Positions 24,617-37,130 of a DNA stretch of 64,000 nt are shown here, piece after piece. Source of the DNA: Lucifuga dentata (Eukaryota; Chordata; Actinopteri; Ophidiiformes; Bythitidae); NCBI GenBank assembly GCA_014773175.1, contig VXCM01001348.1, positions 41,659 through 105,658 of the forward strand, in the 5' to 3' direction. The translations under genes and the position numbers were made by a program. Position 1 is the first letter of the stretch; every line of letters begins with the position of its first letter. The notes under the pieces were generated by a model, which ran no database searches, was not told the DNA's origin, and saw only the letters and a program-made list of their open reading frames with translations.

Positions 24617-26689
24617 ACACAAGGACATGCAGAGCCTCAAGCCAGTGCTTAATTGCATGAGCGATCATTACACGGAAAATCAACAGTTTTAAAAATAAAC
24701 CGCACATCTTTCATCTTCACCCTCCTGTAATAGCACCAGTAAGAGCCGTCTGAACGGGAGCTTGATGTAGTCAAACTAGCTAAACAGCGCCAGTGGGTGT
24801 CTCACAATCAGCGCCACTGATGCAGATGCTTTTGGACACTTGTGCCGCTGCCATCGTCTCGCCAGCTCATCTCCAACAGGAGATCACATGTGACCCGTGT
24901 GGAGTGTTTGCCTGTTTTGCCTGTGGTGAACAACGGACAAATGGAGCAGAATCGCTGCCACCAACACAAACCTCCACCATTCCCCACCGTGTTAGTCTTA
25001 AGAACGGCGTCGAAACCAAACTTACTCATTTCTTGTCTTTGTGTGACGGCGAGGAAATGCTCGTCTCCTCCTTCCCAACTTGAAGCGTTGCCCTCAGCCC
25101 TCAGGGAAACGATATAATGAAGATCTCTATGCCTGCAGTCTGTCTCATTTCAATTGTAAACACTGCACACATACCCTGCACTTTGGACCGGTGATGGTTG
25201 CATTAGGGGCCGCGCTCAGAATATGACAGTCCATCATGTCCACACCATGTAGCCTCTTCACTTTTCACTGTCTCATTTAGCAGCTTTTACTTGGACTCCC
25301 TCTACATGCTGGTTTGACTTTGATTATCCAGCTCTGAGAAAGAAAAATGTACTAATTATCGACTGCTGGTTGATCAATTTCAACTCAATAATTTCTTCAA
25401 TAATATTAATAATAAGATCTAGGAGTGATAGATTAGTTGAAATCTATTCAAAATTGCTTTGAACAGAACAAACACTGAACTCGCTCTCCATCAGTTAGCA
25501 TAAAACAAGGCTAGCAAATGAGTGACATGAAAGGCTAAAGGTCACGTCATATTTGAGGCAAGAAACGATGGCAAACTACCAATTTACACACACTGGCCCA
25601 ACCTCTTAGCCTTAATATTGACAAATGCATAACAGCAATGTCAAGTGCTCAAGGGTGATCTACTTTTTTCCTGATGCGGCGCTCCCTTGAGTACGGAGCA
25701 GAAACATATTCTCTTCAAACAATCCCAATGACAGCCAAATAGCCTGCTTGTCGCTTGTAAAAAACCTTCTAATGATGCGTGTCGAGGGAGCGCCCTGCCT
25801 TCTTGTAGCAGACGACTCCCCTGTGTACAAGGAAAGCAGAGGGAAAAATAATCACGTTTCCCGAATCGTTCTTCCTCGTGAAAACCAGCGACACCTGAGC
25901 ATCTAAACAAACCTCCTCTCTTCCTCCTCTCAGGGTTTCTCCGATTTAGTTTCTCCTGCTTTTTCTGATCTGCAAAGTCAACACTCATTACAATAACCAT
26001 TAAATTTTCATTTTCAAACATTTTTTTCCACATGTGCGTAGACTTGCATATGTATCAGAGAAAAATTGGACATGATAGGTACATGAGTGGAAGCACAGAG
26101 GTCTTCTCACTGCTTTTACATCAGCGTAACAGTAGAAACTGCTGCCTGTGCTTACAATTTGGGGTTTTCATATTATAATTAGATCAAAAAAAAAAATCAT
26201 AGGAAGTTGGATGTTTGGTGCCTGGCTTTTAATATTTCCCCCATGAAAGATCTGGGGAAAGACTGCAAAAAAAAAAAAAAAAAAAAAAAAGCCAAGCCCA
26301 TGCAACATTCAGAATAATAAAATGCACATTTTCAAGTTCAAAATGCTAGAAGCTAATCCTGGATGTGCGTGTTGTTATTTCTTTTTTATTGGAGGAAGAT
26401 GATTTTATCTAATCTAATCTTTTATCTAATTTGTACTGAAATGAGCTGCTGCTGCTATATCTACATTACATTTTGTTCTCTGTCTAAACTAATCTCAATT
26501 AAGATAACGAGTAACTATCATGATGGTTATTTAAAAGACACAGCATCGAGTTGCATAAAACAATAATTTACAAAGCAATGGACCAGTTAATAAGATCATT
26601 AGAGAAGCTATAAAATAGTATCTGGATCTTGAGGGACCAGGCTTGTTCATTGTCAGATCACAGAGCCTCTATTAAAACATATCTTTTTC
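24617..26689. other. non-coding interval, no gene seen
   Basis: The longest open frame (minus strand, 25641-26033) has no recognisable domain, no supporting splice context and a low-complexity basic segment, so it is not called. An A-run lies at 26267-26290. No element ends found. Confidence 0.5.
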
Positions 26690-27120
26690 ATGTTCACTGA
26701 GCAGATGACAGGGCAGCCAATGAGAGAGCAGGAGGCTCTGTGTCTTAATGCCAAGAAAGTGGGAGTGCTAACAGGCCCTGATTAGCTCCGTTTATCTCTA
26801 ATTAATTACCTTTACCTAATTAGATGCTCTGTTTCAGCTAGACATGGAGTCAAGTAGACTAGATTATTAGTGTGCTCATCGGGCCTTTTATAAAGGGCTG
26901 AAATTAATGTTACGTGCAAAAGAATCCGCTGCTTTAATTGCACAGGTGTTGCCTTATGGCAACACTTCATCATCCTCCGGCTCCCCAAGATTATTAGCAG
27001 GGATTCATACAAAGGGACAATTCTGTGAACTGCACCACTGCAGCAGCTCATTAGTTAGGCTTGTTATTGTATTATTTATTACATTTGGCCTTCCCCCATT
27101 GCCCATATTGATTCATAGGC
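26690..27120. promoter_or_regulatory. strong candidate conserved non-coding element
   Basis: Over 400 bp without microsatellite or transposon sequence, dense in homeodomain-type cores: TCTAATTAATTACC near 26798, CCTAATTAGATG near 26815, GGCTGAAATTAATG near 26896, CTCATTAGTTAGG near 27047. It also contains a perfect GTGTTGCC/GGCAACAC inverted repeat. No coding frame is plausible. Among all blocks in the window this has the texture most like a deeply conserved vertebrate enhancer; inference pending alignment. Confidence 0.4.
26946..26965. promoter_or_regulatory. perfect palindromic RFX-like (X-box-type) site
   Basis: GTGTTGCC, spacer TTAT, GGCAACAC: eight-base arms with no mismatch. RFX factors bind imperfect inverted repeats of GTTGCC/GGCAAC, but usually with a shorter spacer (0-3 bases), so the four-base spacer makes this only RFX-like. 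Confidence 0.4.
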
Positions 27121-28230
27121 CCTATTTTTTTTTTTTTTTTTNTTACCTCCTCTTCTTCCTGGCAGTTAGTGAGTCTAATTTCAAAGCCTGTTTTCACAGA
27201 CCACAAGCTATAAAGACAGAAAAAAAAAGAAAAGCAACTTGCACATTTTTTATGAAGAAAGCCCCAATGCATTTTCCTAATAGCTTTCCTTAATAAACAA
27301 GAAAAACATAACACAATTATTGCAGATGGGGTGATAAAATTAATTTGATCAATACAAAGTGAACATTGATAAAATTATACATTTTAACACCCCCCGTGTG
27401 GTTTCTGTGCTGTACGATGAGTACACACAGGCTGCTGAGGAAAACATATCCTTTATTATCACACCAAATGTTTTACAAATGTTGAATATAAACAGCAGTC
27501 ACTATGTTTATGTTGAAAATTGTGTTTGCATTATATGTTTAACTTTACATTCTGACACTATCACAGCTGAGTATGAGAGAATGCCACACTAATAATTTTT
27601 GGGTTTAGACTTGCAACCTACCTTTTAAAGGTAATTCCACACTGTGATATCTTATATATATATATATGCTGTGGCATGAATGTTAACCTTCATTAAAATC
27701 TCTATCTGTGCTGTTTTGGAGAAAGTGGGTCTTGCCAGTTTATTAAAAAAAAAAAATGAAGAAAATATCATATAACTGTAGGATGTCAGAATATGAATGA
27801 TTGTAACCATTCAAAACATATATGTCGCGGCCCCGCTGTCAGTTTAAAGATCTTTAAAATTACAAAATATGAGAAACATCACTGCGACAAACCGACAACG
27901 ATTCTGGCAGCAACATTTGAGTTGTTGTACAGGAAATAATAAAGTCAAAAACAAGGTGACACGTAGGTCCGTGACAGCCGCAAAGAAAAATGCCTTTAAT
28001 TGGCACTAGCAGCGACCAAAGATAAAGAATGGACCTTTTTTGGTTTGATTGCCGCGGTTTCTCTACTCATTGCTCTCTGGCTTCACCAGCTGCTTTTTTT
28101 TTTTTCTTTCTCTCATCCAGAATCACTTCTTGTTGTTCTTAGAGAAAAGCAAGGTTGACAGCTTGAGGAAGTTTGATGTTGCTGTACTTGTAGCGCAGCA
28201 AAAGACTGGATAACACAGTGAAGTGAGAGA
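27121..28230. other. non-coding interval, no gene seen
   Basis: T-run with N at 27142, a short AT run at 27652-27668, and GGCCTTCCCCC / GCGGCCCCGC type patches. The open frames are short and featureless. Confidence 0.5.
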
Positions 28231-28265
28231 TGGAGGGAGAGAGAGAGAGAGACAGACAGAGAGAG
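28231..28265. repeat. GA-rich microsatellite
   Basis: GGAGGGAGAGAGAGAGAGAG followed by GACAGACAGAGAGAG; imperfect GA run. Confidence 0.88.
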
Positions 28266-31200
28266 CCTGAGGGAAGTGGTCTGCTGGACTTGCATATGGT
28301 CCTCTCTTGGTTAGATTCTCCATCGCTTCCTCCTCACCACTTATGGCCCCTTGCAACCCTGTCTTATGGCACCTTTGCCAATAAGAACGGGCAAGGCAGC
28401 TTTAACCAAGCATGCTCAAGGCCACTGACCTGGAAATGTGGCTCAACCTAGCAAACCCACTCACTGGCTCTGACTGGAATTGTATGGCTGGGAGATTGTG
28501 AGACACCCCCCTCCCACACACACCCTTCCCACTTCATCCATAACACTCAGCTTACTGTCAGTGCTATTATTGTCTAACAATACACATACAAATCTTCAGT
28601 CTCGATATGAATATAATAATGACATGGAACATTAAAATATCAATGTTCTCCAGCACATTCTGAACGCTTCAAACGCTTCCTGAGTCAAGAGTCGATGTCT
28701 GAGTGTTTCCCTTTAAAGCTCCACTGTAATTGTCTTTAGTTGGCTGTGATGGATTTATTAAGGTAGAAATGAAGATGAAGTCTGTAAGATATCACGCAGT
28801 GTGACGATTTCTTAACAAGGACCACTTCAGATTTACTCAGCAATAGACCATCACTTCAGACGAGAGAAACAGGCACGCCATGTTTGTTCATTGGATCATA
28901 ATGAGTGAAATTAACAAAGCTGACGTTGACACTATCTGACATCAGCCATCACGACTCGACGAGCTCTTCAACCCGCTCGGCATATTCCCAGTGGCTTTAT
29001 TTCCTTAAAAGTACAGCAGGTATTTTTTTTAATGTGCGATAAAAGCCTCATTTCGTACCAAGCGTGAAATATGAGGGACATGTGACGACTGGGATGCGAC
29101 CTGGTGTCTCAGAAGCTGCTCGGGAGAGATGAGACGAGAAATCAAGCATCATTTCGAGATGTGAAGATGGACTTTAAACTGAAGCGTCTAACTTGTGTCA
29201 CATTTAGAAACAATTAGAGAACCCTGATGTGTGACGGCAGAACGGCAACGCTCATTTTAGACATTTAATGTTTCAAGTGTGTTGATACCTCCACTACTTA
29301 AGAGAAAAGGCCTGGATGCTGCTGTTATATAATGACAGACATTGCTTTAGCTTGTCTTACACCTGTGATGCAATAAATGGTAAAGATGACCTAAATATAT
29401 TCCAAATTCAAGTTATTTCATTGTATTATATGATCAAATAGCAAAAATTTGATCCTCCAAGTGGGTTGTTGGTCGTAGAAGCAGGGGCGCCTCCACAGAT
29501 TCTGGACCTCAGAAAATGACATCACTTTGGACACCTCCACCCCATTATTGTTTGATGGGTCATGGCTCCTCAGACACATCCTAACCTNCCACCCCCACCC
29601 TCGCAGCGTCATCACGTGGAAGCTTGATCATTTATTTTCGTACCGTAACTTCTTTAAACCCAGTGCAAAGTTGGTTAAAGGCCCTCTGCCAGACAAAGGT
29701 CACTCAGCCAAGAGCACAGAGAACATTCTATTACTTCCTATCCCATTTCTTTAGAAGTGTGGGTGGAGCATGGGGGGGTGTCTCTCACACTCTCTCTCCC
29801 TGACACACTCCCGCCACACTGCTGTCCTCAGCATCTCTGTGGGGCGGTGACTAATTGCCCCCGTAAATCACTGTGCGGGCCGTGCGATCCTCCGTTTATT
29901 TTTCCTGACAGTAATTTAGTGCTTGCTCTTTTACACACTTGTCATCGCGTGTTTTTCCTCACATTAGAGGCTGGTGGAAAAAGGACGGTAATTAACGGTG
30001 CGACGCGCGCTCGCCATGGCTCTTTCATCATAGTGTGATAATTGTGCTCCTTGTCTGTCACAGTAACCTCTCAGTTTCCCCTGGAACTTCCTCGCCACTA
30101 TTTGTCAACCCGGAGAAATAGGAGGATTCGGGGGCCTTGCTGCAATTCGGCGTCGCCTTGCTGCTGGTTTTCCTATTTGTATCGAGACTAGGTCATTTAT
30201 ATTTCATGCAAAACTTGTCAGAAATATTAACTTTATCCTGCACAAGAAGATAAAAAATATATGGTAAACACAGCTGAGTGCTTGATAGCTGAGGAGTTTC
30301 ACACTCTCCTCTGCTTTTTAGTACCGTATTCTTTTTTTATTCCGGAAAGAGGGGAGGTCGCAAAGGAGTTGGCAGGGACAGCCTAATAAACAGTCCCTCC
30401 ATTCGTAGTGCTGAGATGCAAAAGCCAGGACAGTGGGGATGCACAGAACAGCTGAGACCGTAGAAAATCCATTCAATGAACTAATCTATTTACAGGAAAG
30501 CCCAGTTCACTCATCTCTTTACAATATACAGCGGGATAATACAGTGTACATGCTGTAGCACATGTCATATTCTATTTTTATCAGCTGTAGGCAGGTGATT
30601 CACTGTCTACCTTGTTATCCTCTTCTGTTCCATGCTGGGAATGCACAGTATCCATCACCCATAACCTGCACCCCAGAGGTTAAGTCATCAATAACTTTGC
30701 TGCTGAAAATATTGCAGAGGACTTCAGGTTTGCGTAAGGTCCTTTGACTGGCTGTCCACGTCCCGCTCTGTGTGTCCCCCNCCACCCTTCCAACTTCTCC
30801 TGGATTTTTTAATATCTTTATTCTCCTGTCACAGACAGGGGCTAATGGGATGTGTGGTCAAGATTTCAGGATCCATCACTGGCTTGCTGAAGAATTAGCA
30901 TGGGCCCCATGCATCACCTGCCAGAGCTGTCAGGCCTGCTGTCTACCGCGCTTCATTATAGCATTGGCACTGCGCTGCCTGTCTCCCCTCTGCGTTCGCT
31001 TCTCCCCAGCCAGAAACCACAGCTGAAAAAAGGCCCTACCACGCCCCTCAATGTCAGCCCTGGTCACCAGCCACTAAATTAGGATACACTGTCGTGCTTT
31101 TAGAAATTAGGGACCGGAGAGCAGACATACCTTCCACCTGCTGAGAACGCTCTCAGAGAGGAGAGACTCACCCTCCCTCCTCTTATCCTTTCACTCCTCC

Positions 31201-31559
31201 TTCTCTCAGCGACATAGTTGTAAGCGCTTTTTTTTTTTATCAGGAGTAAAAAGTCTTTAAAAACTATTAAGGTAATTAAGTAGCATTTGGCCCCTGTCGT
31301 GCTGAAGGAACTATTTGATTACTCATGTCCCTCCGGTTGTGAGTAGGGGGTACTGCTCTCATTTTTTGGTGGCTAACCCCCATGTGCCTCATTCAGAGCC
31401 TGGACCCAGAAACCCCCTCGAGAGCCATTCTTTATGTCTCCTCTGCAGCACAGATTAGAGCAGCAGAGCTAAGAAGGTCACTGTGAAAATGAAGAGAGCA
31501 AAGCAGGACTACAGCTGGGGACCCTGCCCCGGTCCTTTCCCTCTCCCTCTTATTAGCAA
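28266..31559. other. non-coding interval containing a candidate regulatory block
   Basis: Mostly single-copy. Positions 29590-30100 have GTGACTAATTGCCC near 29847, GACAGTAATTTAGTG near 29907 and GACGGTAATTAACGG near 29983 with no repeats, and look regulatory. Single Ns at 29588 and 30781 each sit in C-rich sequence. No reading frame has a domain or credible splice pattern. Confidence 0.45.
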
Positions 31560-32010
31560 ATCAAAGCTGCCTCCAGAAAGATTCACACTCCTCACCTGAT
31601 TTTGTCCTTTTCCGCTAATCACATAGCCACTTTGCCTTGACTGACAGTTTTCTTTATAATTGGCCCATGATCTGGCAAGGATCTAATAACCAGAAAATCC
31701 CCTTTGAGGGTCCGCCTGGCTTGGCAACCTGTCTACACACACTCCCTCCACCATCCCCCCCCCAANTGAGGGTCCGCCTGGCTTGGCAACCTGTCTACAC
31801 ACACTCCCTCCACCATCCCCCCCCCAAACACCATCTGCAAGGGCCGTTGCCATGCCACACTGTTTGTGCACGACAGCGGCAAGCTAATCTTAACATTCAA
31901 TAATGGTGTGAATATTCAATGAGCAGCCGAGGCAGAGGATCCAACAGTAGCACACTCTAATTACTGTTCATTTGCCAGAGTATCAAAGCCTAATTACTGT
32001 TCATTTTAAT
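31560..32010. promoter_or_regulatory. candidate conserved non-coding element with a 17-bp direct repeat
   Basis: Non-repetitive apart from the scaffold duplication at 31705-31827. It contains TTATAATTGGCCCATG near 31654 and CTAATTACTGTTCATTT twice, at 31957-31973 and 31990-32006. Two identical 17-mers with a TAATTA core 33 bp apart suggest a repeated protein-binding unit. Conservation not testable here. Confidence 0.38.
31705..31827. repeat. artefactual 61-bp direct duplication around N 31766
   Basis: 31705-31765 is repeated exactly at 31767-31827 with one N between; a nine-C run ends each copy. Confidence 0.92.
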
Positions 32011-34194
32011 GCTCCAGAGAGAAAGGAGAAGAGTCAAGGCAGGGTTAGAGGAAGACGCCCTCAAGAGATCAGCCAGTCAGTCTTTATCCGTCTCCGTCTC
32101 AGTTTCATCGTCTCTCCACTGTAGCGAGTTCATTGTCTTTGTATATGCAAGTGCTTGCGTACGTCCGTATTTGTACGTCAGCATCTGTGTGTTTTTATTG
32201 TGCGAGCAAACATTCAGAATTTCTTCAAACAAACATGTTAATCATTCACAGAGACAGTTTAGAAGAGAGAGAAAAGAGAAGAGACGGGGTCCATAATCCC
32301 ACGCTTATTGTTTCTTTCTCTTCTTTATCTGTTTAATGTGTTGTGGGTAAATATCAGACAAGGGAAGGGAGGGGACTGCCATCATATTTTCTTTGCCTTC
32401 ACTAGAAGAAAGTGCTTTTTTCCCCCTCCTCTCACCTAATCCTGACAGAAGCCACCACCATCACTATCTGCCACCTATTTGACAGTTTCTGTCACCAATT
32501 AGCAACTAAATCAGCATCACCCCAAACAAGAAAATGAAGCAATTTATATGTCTGTTATTTAGCGCTTGTCTAAGTAGGTTTTCTTCTCTTTTCCTTCACA
32601 CCTGTACTCTTTCACATTAGGAAACAGAAGACTGCCATGCAATTGGTGGCTCACTGGTCTTCTCAGATCTTCAGGCTCGCTGCATCGGTGCAGGAAGCCC
32701 CTATGAGCAGGAAATAAACCCTGTCTTCCCCTATGAGGAAGTTTGTCTCGCAAATTTTCAACCCCTCGCTTCAGAAAATTTACAAGGCATCGACAACCCC
32801 TTTAATGAGGCACACCAAGCTGTTTGTCAGCTTTCCCCACGATAGGATGTTAAATGAAAAACGGCATGCAACATGCACAGTTTGTTATCATTCAATCTGC
32901 TTGAGACCGCAAACTGGTCATTATCCAGCCATTATTTCCCTTGATTTACATTCGTGGGTGGAGGAGGCAATTGTTGCGGCTTGTTNATTATCCAGCCATT
33001 ATTTCCCTTGATTTACATTCGTGGGTGGAGGAGGCAATTGTTGCGGCTTGTTTTCCCCTCAGTGGGACGGATGGGAACCAGCTTGAAAATTTGCATTTAC
33101 ATGATCCGGCTGAGGAGCTTATTAGATCTGGATATTTATTTTCCACTTAAACCGATGTTTGATTACACTTTAATAAAGAACAGGAAAAGCACTGAGCTGA
33201 CTGAGACTACCCAATCCTGCCTGGTGTTTCTGTGGGATTTTTTGTAATGAAATGAGAAACACAAAAGATAAGGAAGCTTAGGCAGTTTACAGCAGAGATG
33301 CAGCTGAAGATGATTTGCAGGACAAGAAGGCGGGCGCGAAGGGGGAGGACCCTGGAAGAATTCACATCAGTTCCCTCAACACAAATAAACTATTCTGGAT
33401 AACAAAGAGACTCAAAGACAATATTCAGATCAGACAATAATAGCCCTTCAGACAGGTTGAGCCTGCTGTTAGGAAGAAAATACACAACATCCACACAGCC
33501 AAACATGTCAGAATCTACATCAACGACTCCGTGTGATACCGCAGTTAAAAACACAAAGGAAAATCTCAGAGAAAACGCAAGTTTACAAGTTAAAGTCCAA
33601 TGAAAAATAAGACCAGGATAAAGGATTTACCCCAAACAATGTCATTTACTGAACAGAGTAGTATATTTCAAAAGAAAGACATGAAACTAGAAAGTACCCA
33701 CATTCATACCTCTGCCAAGGCTGCACAATTTTATAAAGTTGTTATTTTAATACCAGAAAATATGAAGATTTTTTTTAAATTTACTGCACATCTGGATCAG
33801 GATCATAATAGAATATCGTGCTAATCAATGCTGGCCATGATTTTTAGAGAGTACATATGTACTGTTGTGTGAAAATCGGGGTTTGTATGAGTTATGCTCA
33901 TTTAAATGTATCTGATTGCTGTAGCGCCACCTACTGGCCAAATGCATTCCATTTTTATACAGGATCACTTGGAGTCGATATGTGCAAGTAAATTTGGTTG
34001 CAACCATGCAATGTATTAAAAAGGTAGTTCAAATAAGCCACGCCTACAAGAGTTAAGCAACCAATTACAACGTTATACTGCAAGTATTTAGGTAAACTGT
34101 AGGATATGTGAGCCAAATTTTAAATGGTCACATGCTGCTGGATCAAATAAAATCAACATTTCCTTCATTACTTGGATTTTACTTTAAAAAAAAT
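32011..34194. other. non-coding interval with repeat fragments
   Basis: Contains the scaffold duplication at 32920-33052, a fragment of the TACCTCCGCCAAGG-type repeat at 33708-33815 (CATACCTCTGCCAAGG, CATCTGGATCAGGATC), and GTAGCGCCACCTACTGGCC near 33921, part of another common fish dispersed repeat. No gene is visible. Confidence 0.45.
32920..33052. repeat. artefactual 66-bp direct duplication around N 32986
   Basis: 32920-32985 equals 32987-33052 exactly. Confidence 0.93.
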
Positions 34195-34215
34195 GTATGT
34201 ATGTATGTATTAATA

Positions 34216-34247
<32 letters not shown>

Positions 34248-34395
34248 TAATACATTTTATTTGTATAGCGCTTTAAAAGGTACTCAAAGGCACTTTACAT
34301 AGTAAAAATAGTAATAGAAAGTAAAATCAATAGCAGAACAAAAACAGTTAATGCAACTTAAATATTGTATGTATGTATCAAAATATGTAGTGTAT

Positions 34396-34426
<31 letters not shown>

Positions 34427-34490
34427 TATATACAAATGTGTATACATGTGTATATATACATACACATTACATACATACATACATACTTTG
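34195..34490. repeat. microsatellite cluster with dispersed-repeat tail
   Basis: In order: GTAT units, an AAT run (34213-34243), the fish dispersed-repeat motif TTTATTTGTATAGCGCTTTA at about 34257-34276, a CA run (34396-34420), and TATA/CATA units to 34487. Confidence 0.85.
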
Positions 34491-35673
34491 TTGAAAATAT
34501 CGGTGTTGCTCAACACAGATGCAAAATGTGGTCTTGAATTAAGATCATAAATGTTGGATACATGTCTTTATGTCCAAAGCTTTAAAAAACCTAATTATTA
34601 ACACAAACAGAAATCCTATCCAGCTGACGGGACATATGGGAATATAAAACAAATGAGTCTGTCAATCAAAACAAAAATGGAAACTATGGACAACAAGCTG
34701 TAATTGATTATGGACATTTAGCTTAAGCCAAGTGATGTTACGCTTGAGTTAATCAATATTTGCCTTAAGAAGCCATTTATAACCAAGTGACAGTTGATGA
34801 GTATGCTGCAATAGTCGCATATATCTCTAGTGTAGAGCAAAAGGTCACGATCCATGATGGGGGCAGTGCAGGTGAGCTTTTGTTTCGCAAACACACTTTC
34901 TCCTGGCTGCATTTAAAGATATAATGCCGACAACAGGCTGTTCTCCATTACAGCCACTAGAGGGAGCACCTCACCTCACACTCAGCCAACATTAAAAGTA
35001 AATGACAACAAGAAAAAGTTCATATTCAAGTCTTTCTGAAATCATAAGTAAACTCGAGTTAGAACTTCACTACAATGGAGTACACACAGAGAGACAGAAA
35101 ACACACACAAACAGTTTCTCTCTCTCAATTTCTGCAGCTCGTTGTCCAAGAAACAGCAGCAGCACAGGGAGAAAATGCAGAGGTGAGCCCTTGGCCTGGA
35201 GTGCCCCTCATTTAAGACGATCGACAAAATCAATAAAGTGAAGTATGTTTCCTCACTCTTTTGGCTCCGTCCCCGCTCCTGAAGCATTCCCTCAAGTAAA
35301 CTACTCCAGCTGAGTTCTATTACTGCAGCTCTTCCCCCACGTGTATACATCCTCAACCGCTTTCTTCCCCTCAGCAAGTCAAAGTCCACCAGTGCTAACT
35401 ATACTGTGTTCCTTTACTGGGTTTAACACAGCGGTGGAAAAAACAAGAGAAGCTTCCACACAAAAATCACCCCCCAAAAAATAGCTTATTTCTTGGACTG
35501 TAACACTCTGTTAACTTGTGTAAGACAAGTCCTAGTTCATTTATCCTTTGTGGGTACTTGTATATATGCTTTAAGTATTAGTTATTGATTACCAATTAGG
35601 TTAAAATATGTGTTCAACAGTAGCCAATGAATTAGCTAATCTATTTGCAGCCTTTCCATGGTAGCAATCCTTC
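34491..35673. other. non-coding interval, no gene seen
   Basis: Contains CCACTAGAGGGAGCAC near 34956, a motif of several fish dispersed repeats. Open frames overlap on both strands at 35002-35389 without any domain. Confidence 0.45.
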
Positions 35674-36233
35674 TTAAAGGACCATACCCCCCATTTTGCA
35701 TGTTTGAGCCTAATATATTCAATTTTCATACATGTAACATTACTGACAGTCATTTCCCAAAGCATACTATTGGAACAGTGAATTAAAAATAATTTTTCCT
35801 GCCTGCCAGACCGCCATTGGTTTCAGTTCATTCTGATACGCTATTAAAATCAGCTTGTTAATGCTTGAAATGTTCTTGGGATAGGTAATCCATCATCACA
35901 CACAATGCATGTATTCAGGTTTTTTTTTTTTTTTTTTNAGTGAATGTATGTCTCCACAGGGGAATATAGTCCCAAAAGAAGACCTGCATTTATGGAAAAA
36001 TTTAGAGGACAGTGACTTCATAAGGCTGAGTAACTATTAGCAGGAGAAACATGGATTTTTAAGGTGGGTGTATCACTTGAATATTTGATTTTGAAAGATT
36101 AAGAGATTTTGCAAAATATCAGGAAAGCTGAAATACGGTTTTATTCTTTAGAAAATGATTGTCAGTAATGTAACATGTATGAAAATTGAATATATTAGGC
36201 TCAAACATGCAAAATGGTGGTATGGTCCTTTAA
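35674..36233 (+). mobile_element. TTAA-flanked non-autonomous transposon (copy 5)
   Basis: Perfect TTAA on both sides (35674-35677, 36230-36233), with terminal AGGACCATACC inverted repeats. The interior is broken by a T-run and N at 35920-35938 where about 45 bases present in sister copies are missing, so it contains a scaffold join and is incomplete as assembled. Plus orientation. Confidence 0.88.
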
Positions 36234-36688
36234 TAAACACTCGATTTAATTGAATTGTAAAAATCATGACACAACTGAAACGAATCCAGTAAATGAAGAA
36301 AAACATCAACACAAATATAGAATTTGTCTATTTTTCTTCATCCGTGTCTGAATTTTGTAGCTAAGCTTATGCTATAGTGGTCCTGTGTGTTTGCATCAGA
36401 CCCAAAAGTTGTGTTTCATTGTCGTTATCTTTACCACTATATTTTCCATATCTACAGTAAACAAAAACACCATCAAATCATTTTGCTACAAAGCTCTCCT
36501 GACACAATCAGACGAAAGCTTTGTGCTGAAACATCAGCAGTTTCAATAAATGTCACCTAAGAGAAAAAGATGCTGCTTTTCCTCTTTTATTCTCAGTATG
36601 GCCAATTAGCAAGTACCTTGCTGGGTGTGTATCTCCACTGGTTACTGCACAATGGGAATAAATGGTGGGATTTGAAGACATTGAATGA
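36234..36688. other. short unique interval, no gene seen
   Basis: No element ends and no plausible reading frame. Confidence 0.5.
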
Positions 36689-36700
36689 CACATACACACG

Positions 36701-36738
<38 letters not shown>
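36689..36738. repeat. (CA)n microsatellite
   Basis: ACACGCACGCACAC grading into a pure CA run of about 16 units. Confidence 0.95.
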
Positions 36739-36739
<1 letters not shown>

Positions 36740-36769
36740 CTGGGCTGTGTACCTTTACATCAATATAAA

Positions 36770-37130
36770 TCATTAGTAATATACTGCAATAATATTGATG
36801 TGGTTTTGACATTCATTCATTAATTTATGGTAATGAGCTCATTCCCGGGTAACTCGGCTTTATTGTTATATTAACTCTACAATCATATGCCAGGATGGAG
36901 TAATCCTTCCAGGAATTCCATGCTGGCCCTGTGATCTGCCTAAATAAAAGTGTATATGCTGTAATTTGTTAGTTAAAACAGTGTACAATGTACAAATTCA
37001 CCCTTGAGCATCTAATTATATATTAATTAATGCAAAGCAGTTAATTCAGTCTGAAATAGGGATTGTAATGATTCATTAATGGAGAATTATACTCTTAGTG
37101 CAGCTGTTTATTGCTCCTAATTCCCACTTT
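36770..37130. promoter_or_regulatory. candidate conserved non-coding element
   Basis: Dense in ATTA cores: TTCATTAATTTATGG near 36815, ATCTAATTATATATTAATTA near 37010, GCAGTTAATTCAG near 37037, ATGATTCATTAATGG near 37068. It also carries CAGGATGGAGTAATCC near 36892. No repeats or coding frame. Looks like homeodomain-regulated enhancer DNA; inference. Confidence 0.36.

Noticed and set aside
25641..26033. Minus-strand open frame of about 130 codons
   Set aside because: No domain, no splice or start support, composition not different from intergenic DNA; a weak coding signal only.
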